DNA from: Eutrophocola sp965662685
Lineage (GTDB): Bacteria > Pseudomonadota > Gammaproteobacteria > Pseudomonadales > Pseudohongiellaceae
DNA: 64,000 bases
Reading direction: 5' to 3'
Assembly: GCA_965662685.1 (NCBI GenBank)
Contig: CBFIIQ010000011.1
Coordinates: 1-64,000, forward strand
Position 1 is the first letter of the stretch. Each line of letters opens with the position of its first letter. Below the pieces are notes generated by a model. The model was not told the origin of the DNA. It worked only from the letters and a program-made list of their open reading frames with translations, and searched no databases. Shown here in pieces: positions 53,802 through 62,461 of the stretch. Made by a program: the position numbers and the translations under genes.

Positions 53802-54953
53802 ATGTCAAAAGACTTCTACAGCAAACTGGAATCCTTCGGGCAATTTGAGGAATTTACCCGCAAGGAGATTTATCATGCCTTGCCTGAAGACTGGGTCGTC
53901 GTGGTAACGGATATCCGAAACTCGACCAAGGCTATTGATGATGGCCTTTACAAGGAAGTTAATCTGATAGGTGCTGCCAGCATTACCCAGGCTATGCTTT
54001 CTCTTGATAGCCAGAATATCCCTTTCGTGTTTGGCGGTGATGGTGCAAGTCTTTGTATACACCAAAAAGATAGTGACGCGGTTGCAAAGCAACTGGGTAA
54101 ATTGCAGGTGCTTTCGCAACAAAACTTTGGGCTCGAACTTCGCGTTGCAATCATTTCCATTCGGGATATTCGCAGATGCAACTTCGATGTTCTGGTTGTC
54201 AAGCTGGAAATTACCAAGGGAAAATATATTGCACTTTTTCGTGGTGGAGGGCTCGCCCAGGCAGACACCTTGGCGAAACAGCAATATAAAAAATATGCCA
54301 TTGCTGCAATTTCAGATGAACTGGACAGTCTTTCAGGCTTGTCATGCCGATGGAGTCCGATACCTTCAAGAAAAGGCAAGGTAGTAAGTGTTCTGGTGAT
54401 GGCGCGGGATATAGGTGCCATGAATGTCTATCAGGAACTGATCAGCAAGTTCAGGCTGATTCTCAGGCGTGAAATATCAGAATCCAATCCGGTACTGGAT
54501 AATCTGGTGCAATATAAATCTGTTAAGCAGGCGCTGGCAGAAGAATTAAAGTATCACCGCTCATGTTTCAGCAAGTCGTTCCTGTTCAGATTGATAGACA
54601 TTATCCTGGCCGTGTTGATTTTTAAACACAGAGTAAACCCGGTTTCCCATGCTTTCGACTCCAAACAATATCTGGAATCTATCGGGACTCACAGTGACTT
54701 TCGCAAGTTTGATGACACCTTGCGTCTGATTATGGATTGTTCTGCAGAAGAGCTGGAAAGCCTGAAAAGTATGCTGGACAAAAGTTTTCGAGAGGGGGTG
54801 CTCTTTTATGGTCTGTATTCATCGGACCAGGCCTTGATGACATGCTTTGTTGAGACCACCAGGCAGGGCGGACATTTACATTTTATTGATGGCGGCGATG
54901 GTGGGCTGGCGATGGCTGCGAAACAACTTAAAGTGCAGATAGCAACTGGCTAG
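53802..54953 (+). CDS. DUF3095 protein, nucleotidyl-cyclase-like fold
   Basis: A 383 aa cytoplasmic protein of family DUF3095. The N-terminal half looks like a class III cyclase: VVVVTDIRNSTKAIDDG (first metal-binding Asp, residues 32-48), FVFGGDGASL (about 76-85) and a GLELRVAI strand. The C-terminal half contains SGLSCRWSPIPSRKG and ends IDGGDGGLAMAAKQLK, both family hallmarks. Whether it makes a cyclic nucleotide is untested to my knowledge. It follows lptG by about 80 bases. Confidence 0.82.
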   Translation: MSKDFYSKLESFGQFEEFTRKEIYHALPEDWVVVVTDIRNSTKAIDDGLYKEVNLIGAASITQAMLSLDSQNIPFVFGGDGASLCIHQKDSDAVAKQLGKLQVLSQQNFGLELRVAIISIRDIRRCNFDVLVVKLEITKGKYIALFRGGGLAQADTLAKQQYKKYAIAAISDELDSLSGLSCRWSPIPSRKGKVVSVLVMARDIGAMNVYQELISKFRLILRREISESNPVLDNLVQYKSVKQALAEELKYHRSCFSKSFLFRLIDIILAVLIFKHRVNPVSHAFDSKQYLESIGTHSDFRKFDDTLRLIMDCSAEELESLKSMLDKSFREGVLFYGLYSSDQALMTCFVETTRQGGHLHFIDGGDGGLAMAAKQLKVQIATG

Positions 54954-55020
54954 ACGATGTTGGTCGATCGCTGAGTTATAAGTAACAAATTTTGGAATAA
55001 AAGCAGAAGCTGACTGGGTA

Positions 55021-55448
55021 TTACTTGTTTTTTTCCATTAGCGGGACTTTGACGAGTTTGGTGTTGGAGACCTTGTCATGAAGAGTCTCTTTTTCAGCAT
55101 TTAAAAGTATCATCCAGTAACCAATTCCCAATAGTAGCCATGAAACGATTGCCGTCGCAAAACGCATAACTGACTGTGCCGCGCTAATGGGCTGGCCTTG
55201 CTTGTTCACTACTCGAATACGCCAGGCCTGCATACCAAGAGTTTGACCACTATGGGTCCAGAACCAGCCATAGAAAGCCCAGGCACTGATAATCATGGCA
55301 GCAAAAGTGATGTTCTTGTAAATAGGGTCCAGTACCACGGCCTCTCCTTCCAGCGTGCGGGCATTTTCCACACCAAAAAAAGACAGAATAATAAAGGTCA
55401 CCATCATCCATATTGCAATAACGAGAATGCTGTCATAGGCCATGGCCG
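55021..55448 (-). CDS. RDD family membrane protein (5' end hidden by Ns)
   Basis: About 142 visible codons of a small RDD-domain membrane protein. The first visible residues AMAYDSILVIA are the D of helix 1, and SGQTLGMQAWRIRVV, SVMRFATAIVSWLLLG and TLHDKVSNTKLV complete the RDD pattern. The start lies inside the N run at 55449-55672. The frame happens to run on into the EamA gene upstream, giving a 469-codon open frame. An RDD protein is normally separate and about 150-170 aa, so I treat these as two genes. Confidence 0.78.
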
Positions 55449-55672
55449 NNNNNNNNNNNNNNNNNNNNNNNNNNNNNNNNNNNNNNNNNNNNNNNNNNNN
55501 NNNNNNNNNNNNNNNNNNNNNNNNNNNNNNNNNNNNNNNNNNNNNNNNNNNNNNNNNNNNNNNNNNNNNNNNNNNNNNNNNNNNNNNNNNNNNNNNNNNN
55601 NNNNNNNNNNNNNNNNNNNNNNNNNNNNNNNNNNNNNNNNNNNNNNNNNNNNNNNNNNNNNNNNNNNNNNNN
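55449..55672. other. Run of 224 Ns between RDD and EamA genes
   Basis: Should contain the last 40-50 codons of the EamA gene and the first 15-25 codons of the RDD gene. Confidence 0.99.
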
Positions 55673-56430
55673 ATGATACCTGCAAGAGGCAGTCGCAAGA
55701 AATCCATCGGGATAACGACCATGGCATCGGCATAGGAAAAGGCCCGGGCAAAACAATAGTGGGCAGTGATGGCAACAATTCCCATTACTATCATCCATAA
55801 CCATTCCCTTGTATCGGGAACTACCCAGATGGCAACGGTGGGAATCACGGTAAGCAGGAACTGAATCACGGTGACATAAAAAATAATGTTTAGTGGGGAA
55901 TTATTTACCACCAGTTTTTTCGTCAGTACATTTGCCAGTGCAAAGCAAACTGCACTAAAAATAACTATGAACATGGCAGGATCGGGATTGCGAAAACCTG
56001 GTCTGAGTATTGTCAGTACGCCAATAATACCCAGCACCAGGGTCAGTACGCGAAAGCGGTTTATTTTTTCCCCCAGCAGCACGCTGGCAATAACCACCGT
56101 CCAGACCGGACCTGAAAACTCCAGAGCGAATACCTCTGCCATTGGTAGTGACGCAAGTCCGAATATCCAGGCGTATTGCGCTAAAAGATGTGAGATGCTT
56201 CTGACCAGGTGAGTCCCCGGCTGTTGCGTTTTCAACTGCTTCCAGCCACTTCGCTGCAGCAGGAAACAAATCAGTACAAAGCCAACGGCATTGCGCACGG
56301 TGATCATTTGCAGGGTTGAAATAGTGCCCGACAATTCCCTCGCAGCGATGGCAAGCATTAATAGTGAACTCAGCGTTCCCAACATCCAGAAGGCGGCGAG
56401 TATGACGGGTGAGCGAATAGCAGTAGACAA
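55673..56430 (-). CDS. EamA/DMT-superfamily transporter (3' end hidden by Ns)
   Basis: 252 visible codons of a ten-helix EamA permease. The two EamA repeats start at about residues 10 and 155; PMAEVFALEFSGPVWTVVIA and RAFSYADAMVVIPMDFLRLP are typical of the RhaT/S-adenosylmethionine-carrier-like branch. About 40 C-terminal residues fall in the N run. The start is TTG (56430) without a strong ribosome site, so the true start may be downstream, for example Met16. Substrate unknown. Confidence 0.78.
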
Positions 56431-56545
56431 AATAATTGGCTTCAGTAGGATGCAGGGATCATGAACAGGACACAGAACATTGTACTCTACCGACTATATT
56501 TATTAATCTTTTTTTATATCAATCTTGGCCAATACAGGAACCCAC

Positions 56546-57391
56546 GTGGATATCAGTTTATATTTTCAGCGCATAGGTTTTAGCGGCACTGCAGAAAATT
56601 CCCTGGCGACTCTTCAGCAAATACACCGGCTGCATCCTCGTGCTATTGCCTTTGAAAATATCAATTCATTTGTTGGTGCCAGAGTCAGCCTGCAAGAGAC
56701 GGATGTATTTGCGAAACTGGTGAGCCAGGGCAGGGGCGGTTATTGTTTTGAGCAAAACCTGATTCTGGCGAGCATATTGAGAGAGCTGGGTTTTCATGTC
56801 ACTGAACATGCTGCAAGAGTGCTCTGGCGATCGCCGGAAAAAACAGAAATGGCACGCACCCACATGCTGCTCAAGGTGGAAATTGAAGAACAGTCCTGGA
56901 TCGCTGATGTGGGATTTGGTGGTCTTACCATGACAGCGCCATTGCGGTTGCAGACGGGTCTTGTCCAGCACACGCCCAACGAGGCTTTCAGAATACTTCA
57001 GGATGGTGATGAATTTTACATGGCTGTATCTCTCAACGGTGAGTGGAAACAAATGTATGTGTTTGATTTGGTGCCCCAGTATCCAGTGGATTTTGAGATG
57101 GCCAATCATTATGTGGGAACACATCCGCAGTCACATTTTGTGAATAACCTGGTGATGGCGAAGGTAGATACGCAATATCGGCATGCGCTGGAGAACAAAA
57201 GCTATAATCGGTACATGTTAAAGGGGGAAACCAGCGAGGACAGCAAGCCAGAGGAAAAGATTGGGAAGCATAGTCAACAAATTAAAGATTTCGATGAGCT
57301 GTTGGAGTTGTTAAACACCACTTTTAAAGTGGCGCTAAATGAAAGCATTGACCTCACAGCGTTGCAAAAGCGCTGGGAAAATTTGCCTTAA
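56546..57391 (+). CDS. Arylamine N-acetyltransferase
   Basis: Acetyl-CoA-dependent N-acetyltransferase of 281 aa, the same length as E. coli NhoA. The catalytic triad is Cys67 (RGGYCFEQN), His106 (ARTHMLL) and Asp121 (IADVGFGG), matching Cys69-His107-Asp122 of Salmonella NAT. The GTG at 56546 has AGGA six bases upstream and gives the usual MDISLYFQRIG start; a TTG at 56525 would add seven residues. Acetylates aromatic amines or hydrazines. Its stop abuts an ATG (TAAATG) that opens the reading frame ending in the isoleucine-rich leader peptide. Confidence 0.92.
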   Translation: MDISLYFQRIGFSGTAENSLATLQQIHRLHPRAIAFENINSFVGARVSLQETDVFAKLVSQGRGGYCFEQNLILASILRELGFHVTEHAARVLWRSPEKTEMARTHMLLKVEIEEQSWIADVGFGGLTMTAPLRLQTGLVQHTPNEAFRILQDGDEFYMAVSLNGEWKQMYVFDLVPQYPVDFEMANHYVGTHPQSHFVNNLVMAKVDTQYRHALENKSYNRYMLKGETSEDSKPEEKIGKHSQQIKDFDELLELLNTTFKVALNESIDLTALQKRWENLP

Positions 57392-57415
57392 ATGTCTGCA
57401 ATTCCGCGCAAGGAC

Positions 57416-57421
57416 TTGACA
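57416..57421 (+). promoter_or_regulatory. Candidate -35 box (TTGACA) before the leader peptide
   Basis: Perfect TTGACA at 57416-57421. At 17 bases spacing the -10 position reads AAAACT, a poor match, so the promoter is uncertain. If used, transcription would start almost at the AUG at 57452 (leaderless). Confidence 0.3.
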
Positions 57422-57451
57422 TTAAAGACTAAATCACCAAAACTGCGCGCC

Positions 57452-57499
57452 ATGAATACAGCGATAAAAATTATCAAGGGCATTATTATCCAGCGCTAA
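57452..57499 (+). CDS. Isoleucine-rich leader peptide upstream of cimA
   Basis: A 15-codon frame, MNTAIKIIKGIIIQR, ending TAA at 57497-57499: six of 15 codons are Ile, including three in a row. The same frame is open from an ATG at 57392, directly after the N-acetyltransferase stop, which would give a 35-residue peptide. Neither start has a good ribosome site; the longer one could be translated by coupling. It sits 55 bases before a terminator hairpin and 150 bases before the citramalate synthase gene. This fits a leader peptide for Ile-tRNA-controlled attenuation, like the ilv leader of E. coli. Confidence 0.7.
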   Translation: MNTAIKIIKGIIIQR

Positions 57500-57501
57500 A
57501 C

Positions 57502-57577
57502 GCGGGTTGGATCTTTGATTATTTGTCAGCAATAAATTAAAGAGCATTAAATAAACCCGCCAGCAGGCGGGTTTTTT
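57502..57577 (+). terminator. Transcription attenuator of cimA (terminator plus antiterminator strand)
   Basis: Terminator: AACCCGCC (57554-57561) pairs with GGCGGGTT (57566-57573), four-base loop, T-run 57572-57577. Competing strand: GCGGGTT at 57502-57508 is fully complementary to AACCCGC at 57554-57560. It lies three bases after the leader stop codon. A ribosome stalled at the Ile codons (57482-57490) would leave 57502-57508 free to form the antiterminator. A ribosome at the stop codon would cover it and allow termination. The pairing is seen directly; the mechanism is inferred. Confidence 0.75.
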
Positions 57578-57650
57578 CGTTTCAGGTTCGGGCAAAAAGC
57601 CCCTGAACTGTATTATCGGAATAAACTAAATCTCTAGAATGGAGTTTGAT

Positions 57651-59240
57651 GTGACTGAACAGACTGTCACCAGTATGACAAGCCCGAATAATTTACCTGG
57701 CTATGTTTCACTTATGGACACTACTTTGCGCGACGGTGAACAAACCCAGGGTGTCTCTTTCAGTGCAGGGGAAAAGCTCAATATTGTCCAGGCCATGCTG
57801 GAATCACTCGGTGTGGATAGAATCGAAGTTGCCTCTGCCCGTGTCTCAGCAGGAGAACAGGAAGCGCTGCGCAGTATCATCGATTGGGCAAAAGGACAGA
57901 AGCTGGAGGGGCGCGTTGAAGTGCTCGGGTTTGTGGATTATGACCGCAGCGTAAACTGGATCAGGGAAGCCGGCGGTCAGGTGTTGAACCTGTTAATAAA
58001 AGGCAGTGAAAAACATTGCACAAACCAGCTCGGAAAAACCCTTGATGAGCACGTTGAGGATATCCTCAAGACAGTTAACTATGCTCGACAACAGGGACTG
58101 CGAGTCAATGCCTATCTTGAAGACTGGTCCAATGGTTACCATGACGGCAAGGCCTATGTGTTCGCCTTGATGAGTGCCATAAAAGACTGTGGTATTGAAC
58201 ATTTTATGCTCCCCGATACGCTGGGCGTGATGAGTCCTGATGAGGTCTTCAATGCACTTTCAGATATGCGCAGCGAGTTTCCTGAGCAGATATTCGATTT
58301 TCACCCCCATAATGATTACGGCCTGGCGACCGCCAACTGTATGGCAGCAGTGAATGCCGGTATTGCAAACTTGCACTGCACCATGAATTGCCTGGGTGAA
58401 CGTGCAGGGAATGTCAGTCTGGCAGAGATTGCCGTGGTACTGCGCGATAAAATGGGCATTGAGACCGGTATTGATGAAACCCATTTGCATGACATCAGCA
58501 CCATGGTTGAGCAATTCTCCGGAAAATATATTGCTGCGAATATGCCGATCCTGGGACAGGATGTGTTCACCCAGACTGCCGGTATCCATGCCGATGGGGA
58601 TGTGAAGGGCGGACTTTATGAAACCCGGCTTAGCCCGGAACGTTTTGATCGCAAGCGCACCTATGCACTGGGCAAACTCAGTGGCAAGGCATCCGTGCTC
58701 AAGAATATCGAGGAGCTCGGCATCACCCTGTCAGATGATAATCTGAAAAAAGTTCTGCAACGGGTGGTATCCCTTGGGGATTCCAAGGAAACCATTACTG
58801 CCGATGATTTACCGTTCATTATTGCTGATGTGCTTGAGAGTAATGACTATCAGCATATAAAACTGGTGGAATGTCAGATTCACAGCCAGTACGAAAAACA
58901 TTCACAGGTGAATCTGGTGGTAGAAATCAATGGCACAAATTATGCTGAAAGTGGTAAGGGTAATGGTGGTTATGCAGCCTTCGTCGATGCGCTGAAAAAA
59001 ATTATGCAGTTGCAGAACTTTGAATTACCGGAATTACTGGATTATTCCGTGCGCATTCCCCGTGGCGGTAAAACTGGTGCCTTGACAGAATGTACCATTA
59101 CCTGGGCTGGCGATCATGGTGGTAACGCAGGGAAAAATTTGCGTACACGCGGAGTTCACTCCAATCAGGTCTACGCAGCAGTGGAAGCGACCTTGCGGAT
59201 GATCAACACGCGAATGCATAGTGAAACTGAAGCAAATTAA
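57651..59240 (+). CDS. cimA: (R)-citramalate synthase, Leptospira type
   Basis: HMGL-like TIM-barrel enzyme plus C-terminal LeuA-type regulatory domain, 529 aa. It condenses acetyl-CoA and pyruvate to citramalate, the first step of the threonine-independent isoleucine route. Seen: LMDTTLRDGEQTQGVSFS (catalytic Arg-Asp), VDRIEVASARVS, NAYLEDWSNG, metal-binding FHPHNDYG, GERAGN, and a regulatory domain with IPRGGKTGALTECTITW. The stretches match Leptospira CimA much better than E. coli LeuA, so citramalate rather than isopropylmalate synthesis is preferred. GGAG six bases before GTG 57651 supports that start; ATG 57639 is the alternative. The Ile-rich leader and attenuator upstream agree with an isoleucine role. 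Confidence 0.85.
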   Translation: MTEQTVTSMTSPNNLPGYVSLMDTTLRDGEQTQGVSFSAGEKLNIVQAMLESLGVDRIEVASARVSAGEQEALRSIIDWAKGQKLEGRVEVLGFVDYDRSVNWIREAGGQVLNLLIKGSEKHCTNQLGKTLDEHVEDILKTVNYARQQGLRVNAYLEDWSNGYHDGKAYVFALMSAIKDCGIEHFMLPDTLGVMSPDEVFNALSDMRSEFPEQIFDFHPHNDYGLATANCMAAVNAGIANLHCTMNCLGERAGNVSLAEIAVVLRDKMGIETGIDETHLHDISTMVEQFSGKYIAANMPILGQDVFTQTAGIHADGDVKGGLYETRLSPERFDRKRTYALGKLSGKASVLKNIEELGITLSDDNLKKVLQRVVSLGDSKETITADDLPFIIADVLESNDYQHIKLVECQIHSQYEKHSQVNLVVEINGTNYAESGKGNGGYAAFVDALKKIMQLQNFELPELLDYSVRIPRGGKTGALTECTITWAGDHGGNAGKNLRTRGVHSNQVYAAVEATLRMINTRMHSETEAN

Positions 59241-59255
59241 AAGCGGATAAAAGAA

Positions 59256-59330
59256 AAAGGATAAAGGATAAAGGTAAGCAGTTTGCAGAGTCATCTGACG
59301 CCCACCTTTTTCTTTTATCCTTTATCCTTT
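59256..59330. repeat. Inverted repeat with 17-base perfect arms after cimA
   Basis: AAAGGATAAAGGATAAA (59256-59272) and TTTATCCTTTATCCTTT (59314-59330) are exact inverted repeats with a 41-base loop. Each arm is itself a short tandem repeat (AAAGGAT). It may stabilise or end the cimA transcript; no classical T-run follows. Confidence 0.65.
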
Positions 59331-59394
59331 CTCTCATTTCACTTAATTCGGAAATGTCGGTAAATTTATTGGCGAGTCAAAAGTCGAAAAAATC

Positions 59395-60438
59395 ATGAAA
59401 CAGGAAAACCCTTTGATCGATTTACGTAGCGATACCGTTACCAGGCCGTCACCTGAAATGCGACGGGTAATGGCTGCCGCGCCTGTGGGCGATGATGTGT
59501 GGGGTGACGACCCAACGGTTATTAAACTGGAAAATCTGTCAGCCGAGATGATGGGGACACAGGCGGCTCTATATGTTGCCAGTGGCACCATGTCGAATCT
59601 GCTGGCGATCATTACCCACTGCCAACGTGGAGAAGAATATATTGTTGGACAGGATGCCCATACCTATAAATACGAAGCCGGGGGTGCTGCCGTGCTGGGC
59701 AGTGTCCAGCCGCAACCCCTGCAACTGGACCCTGATGGCAGTATTGCTCTGGAAAGAATTGGCGCGGCTATCAAACCTGATGATTTTCATTTTGCCATCA
59801 CTCGCCTGTTGTGTCTGGAAAATACTATTGGTGGCAAGGTCTTGCCGATGAGCTATATCGAAGCGGCATCCCAACTAGCGCAAAGCCATGGCCTGCAACA
59901 TCACCTTGATGGCGCACGTGTGTTTAATGCAGCGGTGAAACTGGGGATAGATGTTCAGCACATTAGCCGTCATTTTGACTCTATTTCAGTATGTCTTTCC
60001 AAAGCTCTGGGAGCACCTGTAGGCTCGGTATTATGCGGCTCTACCGATTTTATCAAGCAAGCCCGGCGCTGGCGGAAAATGCTCGGTGGTGGCTTGCGTC
60101 AGGCCGGGATCATCGCTGCAGGTGGTATCTATGCGCTGGAGAATAATATCGACAGGTTGCAGGTTGATCATGAAAACGCAGCTTTGTTAGGCAAGGGGCT
60201 TGCAGATATTGAGGAGCTGGACGTGGATCTCGATAACGTGCAGACCAATATGGTGTTCCTGCGCACACGCGATGGAAATTATCAGGGCCTGACAGATTAT
60301 TTGTGCACCCAGAACATTCTTATAGAAGCTGCGGAAAAAATACGTCTCGTGACGCATCTGGATATCAGCAGGGACGATATACAAACCGTCATTGCCACTA
60401 TCAAGGCTTACTATGCCGGCTCCGGGGACAAGGCATGA
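59395..60438 (+). CDS. ltaE: Low-specificity L-threonine aldolase
   Basis: PLP enzyme of fold type I, 347 aa, cleaving L-threonine or L-allo-threonine to glycine and acetaldehyde. N-terminal DLRSDTVTRPSPEMRR and the GDDVWGDDPTV block are typical; Asp172 (HLDGAR) binds the pyridine N and Lys203 (CLSKALGAPVGS) forms the Schiff base. The frame reaches its TGA at 60438, where it overlaps an ATG of the MOSC frame. The neighbour cimA supplies isoleucine carbon without threonine, a possible metabolic link. Confidence 0.9.
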   Translation: MKQENPLIDLRSDTVTRPSPEMRRVMAAAPVGDDVWGDDPTVIKLENLSAEMMGTQAALYVASGTMSNLLAIITHCQRGEEYIVGQDAHTYKYEAGGAAVLGSVQPQPLQLDPDGSIALERIGAAIKPDDFHFAITRLLCLENTIGGKVLPMSYIEAASQLAQSHGLQHHLDGARVFNAAVKLGIDVQHISRHFDSISVCLSKALGAPVGSVLCGSTDFIKQARRWRKMLGGGLRQAGIIAAGGIYALENNIDRLQVDHENAALLGKGLADIEELDVDLDNVQTNMVFLRTRDGNYQGLTDYLCTQNILIEAAEKIRLVTHLDISRDDIQTVIATIKAYYAGSGDKA

Positions 60439-60461
60439 AGTCATTACAAGAGGAATTAACC

Positions 60462-61016
60462 ATGCATCCCCTCAGGTCGCTGGTAGAGATGGAAAGTCAT
60501 CTTGCATCAATACGACAATCACCTTCAGATGAAGGCGTGGTAGAAATGATTGTGTCACGACCCATCACCGGTGGGCGCCAGGTGATGGATAATGCGGATC
60601 TGACCATAGACTCGGGGTTGGTGGGCGATAACTGGTTTAACCGCAAGGATAAACACTCGCCCGATGGCAAGGCAGATCCTGGCAGACAACTAACGTTAAT
60701 GAATTCCCGTGTCATTAACGCCATAACAGAATCCGCTGAGCGCTGGCCGGAAGCCGGTGATCAGTTTTTTGTGGACTTCGATCTAAGTGATGAAAACCTG
60801 CCCCCGGGAACCCGTCTGGGTATTGGGCAGGCTGTCATCGAGGTGACATCGTTACCGCATCTTGGCTGCTTCAAGTTTGGCAAACGTTTTGGTAAAGAGG
60901 CTAACCAGTTTGTAAATTCAGCTATCGGCAAGGCATTGAATCTGCGTGGGATCAACGCAAAGGTGGTAACAGCTGGCGTGGTTTCACCGGGTGACCCGAT
61001 CAGGAAAGTACTCTAG
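60462..61016 (+). CDS. MOSC domain protein
   Basis: A 184 aa single MOSC (molybdenum cofactor sulphurase C-terminal) domain, with VEMIVSRPITGGRQVMDNADLT, RQLTLMNSRVINAI and a conserved Cys in LPHLGCFKFGKRFG (expected to carry sulphur for metal-sulphur chemistry). ATG 60462 has GAGGA seven bases upstream; an ATG at 60435 overlapping the ltaE stop is the other option. Co-transcribed with ltaE and followed by a GST gene. Confidence 0.85.
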   Translation: MHPLRSLVEMESHLASIRQSPSDEGVVEMIVSRPITGGRQVMDNADLTIDSGLVGDNWFNRKDKHSPDGKADPGRQLTLMNSRVINAITESAERWPEAGDQFFVDFDLSDENLPPGTRLGIGQAVIEVTSLPHLGCFKFGKRFGKEANQFVNSAIGKALNLRGINAKVVTAGVVSPGDPIRKVL

Positions 61017-61061
61017 GGTTTTTATATTGTTTGTATGCCCGGACTTAATGGAGTCGCGTCA

Positions 61062-61856
61062 ATGAAACTTTATCACCATGGTTCTTCTACCTGCGCAGCC
61101 AAAGTGCGCTTTGCCCTGGAAGAAAAACAGCTGCCCTGGGAAGGGCATTATGTGGACATTCTCAAAGGTGAGCAGTTCGACAAGGACTATCTCGCTTTAA
61201 ACCCTAAAGGGGTCGTACCACTGTTGATTGATGGTGAGCTGGTACTGCCTGAATCCACAGTTATCTGCGAATACCTGGAAGACAAGTATCCTGAATATCC
61301 ATTGATGCCATCTGAGGCGGACGCAAAAGCCGGTGTTCGACTCTGGACCAGGGCAGTCGATGAGGAACTACACCCAGCCTGTTCCGCTATAACCTATGTG
61401 GTATCCCATCGATATACCATTCTGCACAATGGAATCGGCAGTTTTGAGGACTTTGTTGAAAATGGTGATAGTGCCGGTAAAGCCGCGCGACTGTTGAAAT
61501 GGCAATGGATTCAGGAAGGCATTAACGCGCCAGGCGCGGCAGATAAAATACGCTTATATCTAGGTTACCTGGACAAGATGGAAGTGGCATTGTCAGAAAA
61601 TGACTGGCTGGTTGGAGATACCTTTACCATGGCGGACCTGGCGCTTACTCCGTATCTGAACAGACTGGCGGCGCTGGCAATGGAATTTTTATGGCAACAA
61701 GGGCGCCTGCCCAATGTTGAAAAATGGTTTGAGCGAATTAAAGCCAGACCTGCCTTTGAACCAGCGTTTGTTAAATGGGTACCGGGAGAGTTGGTTGAAG
61801 AGATGTATTCAAATGGTCAGCGCTCCCGGGCGGAAATCGAGAAGTTAATTTCCTGA
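61062..61856 (+). CDS. Glutathione S-transferase family protein
   Basis: A 264 aa GST: thioredoxin-like N-domain with MKLYHHGSSTCAAKVRFALE, the cis-Pro loop GVVPLLIDG and the glutathione-binding PESTVICEYL, then an all-helical C-domain with NDWLVGDTFTMADLALTPYL. GGAG eight bases before ATG 61062 sets the start. Detoxification or a dehalogenase/isomerase role is possible. Last gene of the ltaE-MOSC-GST run. Confidence 0.88.
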   Translation: MKLYHHGSSTCAAKVRFALEEKQLPWEGHYVDILKGEQFDKDYLALNPKGVVPLLIDGELVLPESTVICEYLEDKYPEYPLMPSEADAKAGVRLWTRAVDEELHPACSAITYVVSHRYTILHNGIGSFEDFVENGDSAGKAARLLKWQWIQEGINAPGAADKIRLYLGYLDKMEVALSENDWLVGDTFTMADLALTPYLNRLAALAMEFLWQQGRLPNVEKWFERIKARPAFEPAFVKWVPGELVEEMYSNGQRSRAEIEKLIS

Positions 61857-62180
61857 TTTTTTAATTATGGTTTTTTCCTGAAATGAGAATTTTCCTTTCT
61901 CCTGCCGGGGAGCGCGTTACTTCTTTTTAAAAACAGGTAACCAGGAAAACCTGTTTCGGGTTCGCTGGTCTTCGGCTCCCTTCGTCCCATGAATATCGCG
62001 ATGGGTCACCGGGATTCGCCATCCAGGCACAGCCCGGCTCAAATCACCGTCCATGGCCATTTTCCCCTGTAATATTCCTGCTCCTCAGCAGCTGACACTC
62101 AACGCAACACAACCTCCAGCTCATCTATGTAAATATTTATAATTTTTTTCATCAAACAGTTGCTGAGCATAAAGAATCAT

Positions 62181-62211
62181 GTGGGTCGGATAAGCGAAGC
62201 GCCATCCGACA
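62181..62211 (+). repeat. REP-like element, copy 2
   Basis: GTGGGTCGGATAAGCG followed by AAGCGCCATCCGACA; same stem arms (TCGGAT/ATCCGA) as the copy at 2506-2540. Confidence 0.75.
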
Positions 62212-62272
62212 AGATGACCAGCGGTAAGCTACTTTTATGCCAGCGATGAATTTCCAGATAAGTTAATCATTC

Positions 62273-62307
62273 TGTCGGATGACGGCTTGCAGCCTTATCC
62301 GGCCTAC
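62273..62307 (-). repeat. REP-like element, copy 3 (inverted)
   Basis: On the minus strand it reads GTAGGCCGGATAAGGCTG then CAAGCCGTCATCCGACA. It is opposite in orientation to copy 2, 61 bases away, forming a BIME-like pair. Confidence 0.75.
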
Positions 62308-62461
62308 AACTTCGATTCGATTTTTTTATGATTGAGGGAAGCCGGAGGCCTGGCGACCGGGGGAAGGTTTCTTTGCTTACTTTTTTTAAAAGAAAGTAAG
62401 GCCCTCCCCGGTAGGGGGGGATAATTTACATTAAATAGAAAAGCTGTTGGTAAGATGAAAA

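Larger units (their letters stand above)
61857..62461. repeat. Repeat-rich non-coding region between GST and leuB
   Basis: About 600 bases with no gene. It holds an AAACAGGT/ACCTGTTT hairpin (61931-61956), two inverted REP-like elements (62181-62211 and 62273-62307), a CTTACTTT...AAAGTAAG inverted repeat near 62374-62400 and a G/C-run hairpin (CCTCCCCGGTAGGGGG, about 62403-62418). The last two could end transcription of leuB on the minus strand. Confidence 0.65.

Noticed and set aside
55021..56430. A 469-codon open frame joining an EamA transporter to an RDD protein
   Set aside because: The joint is entirely inside 224 Ns. The N-terminal part needs about 40 more residues for a complete EamA protein and the C-terminal part is a typical separate RDD protein, so this is treated as two genes.
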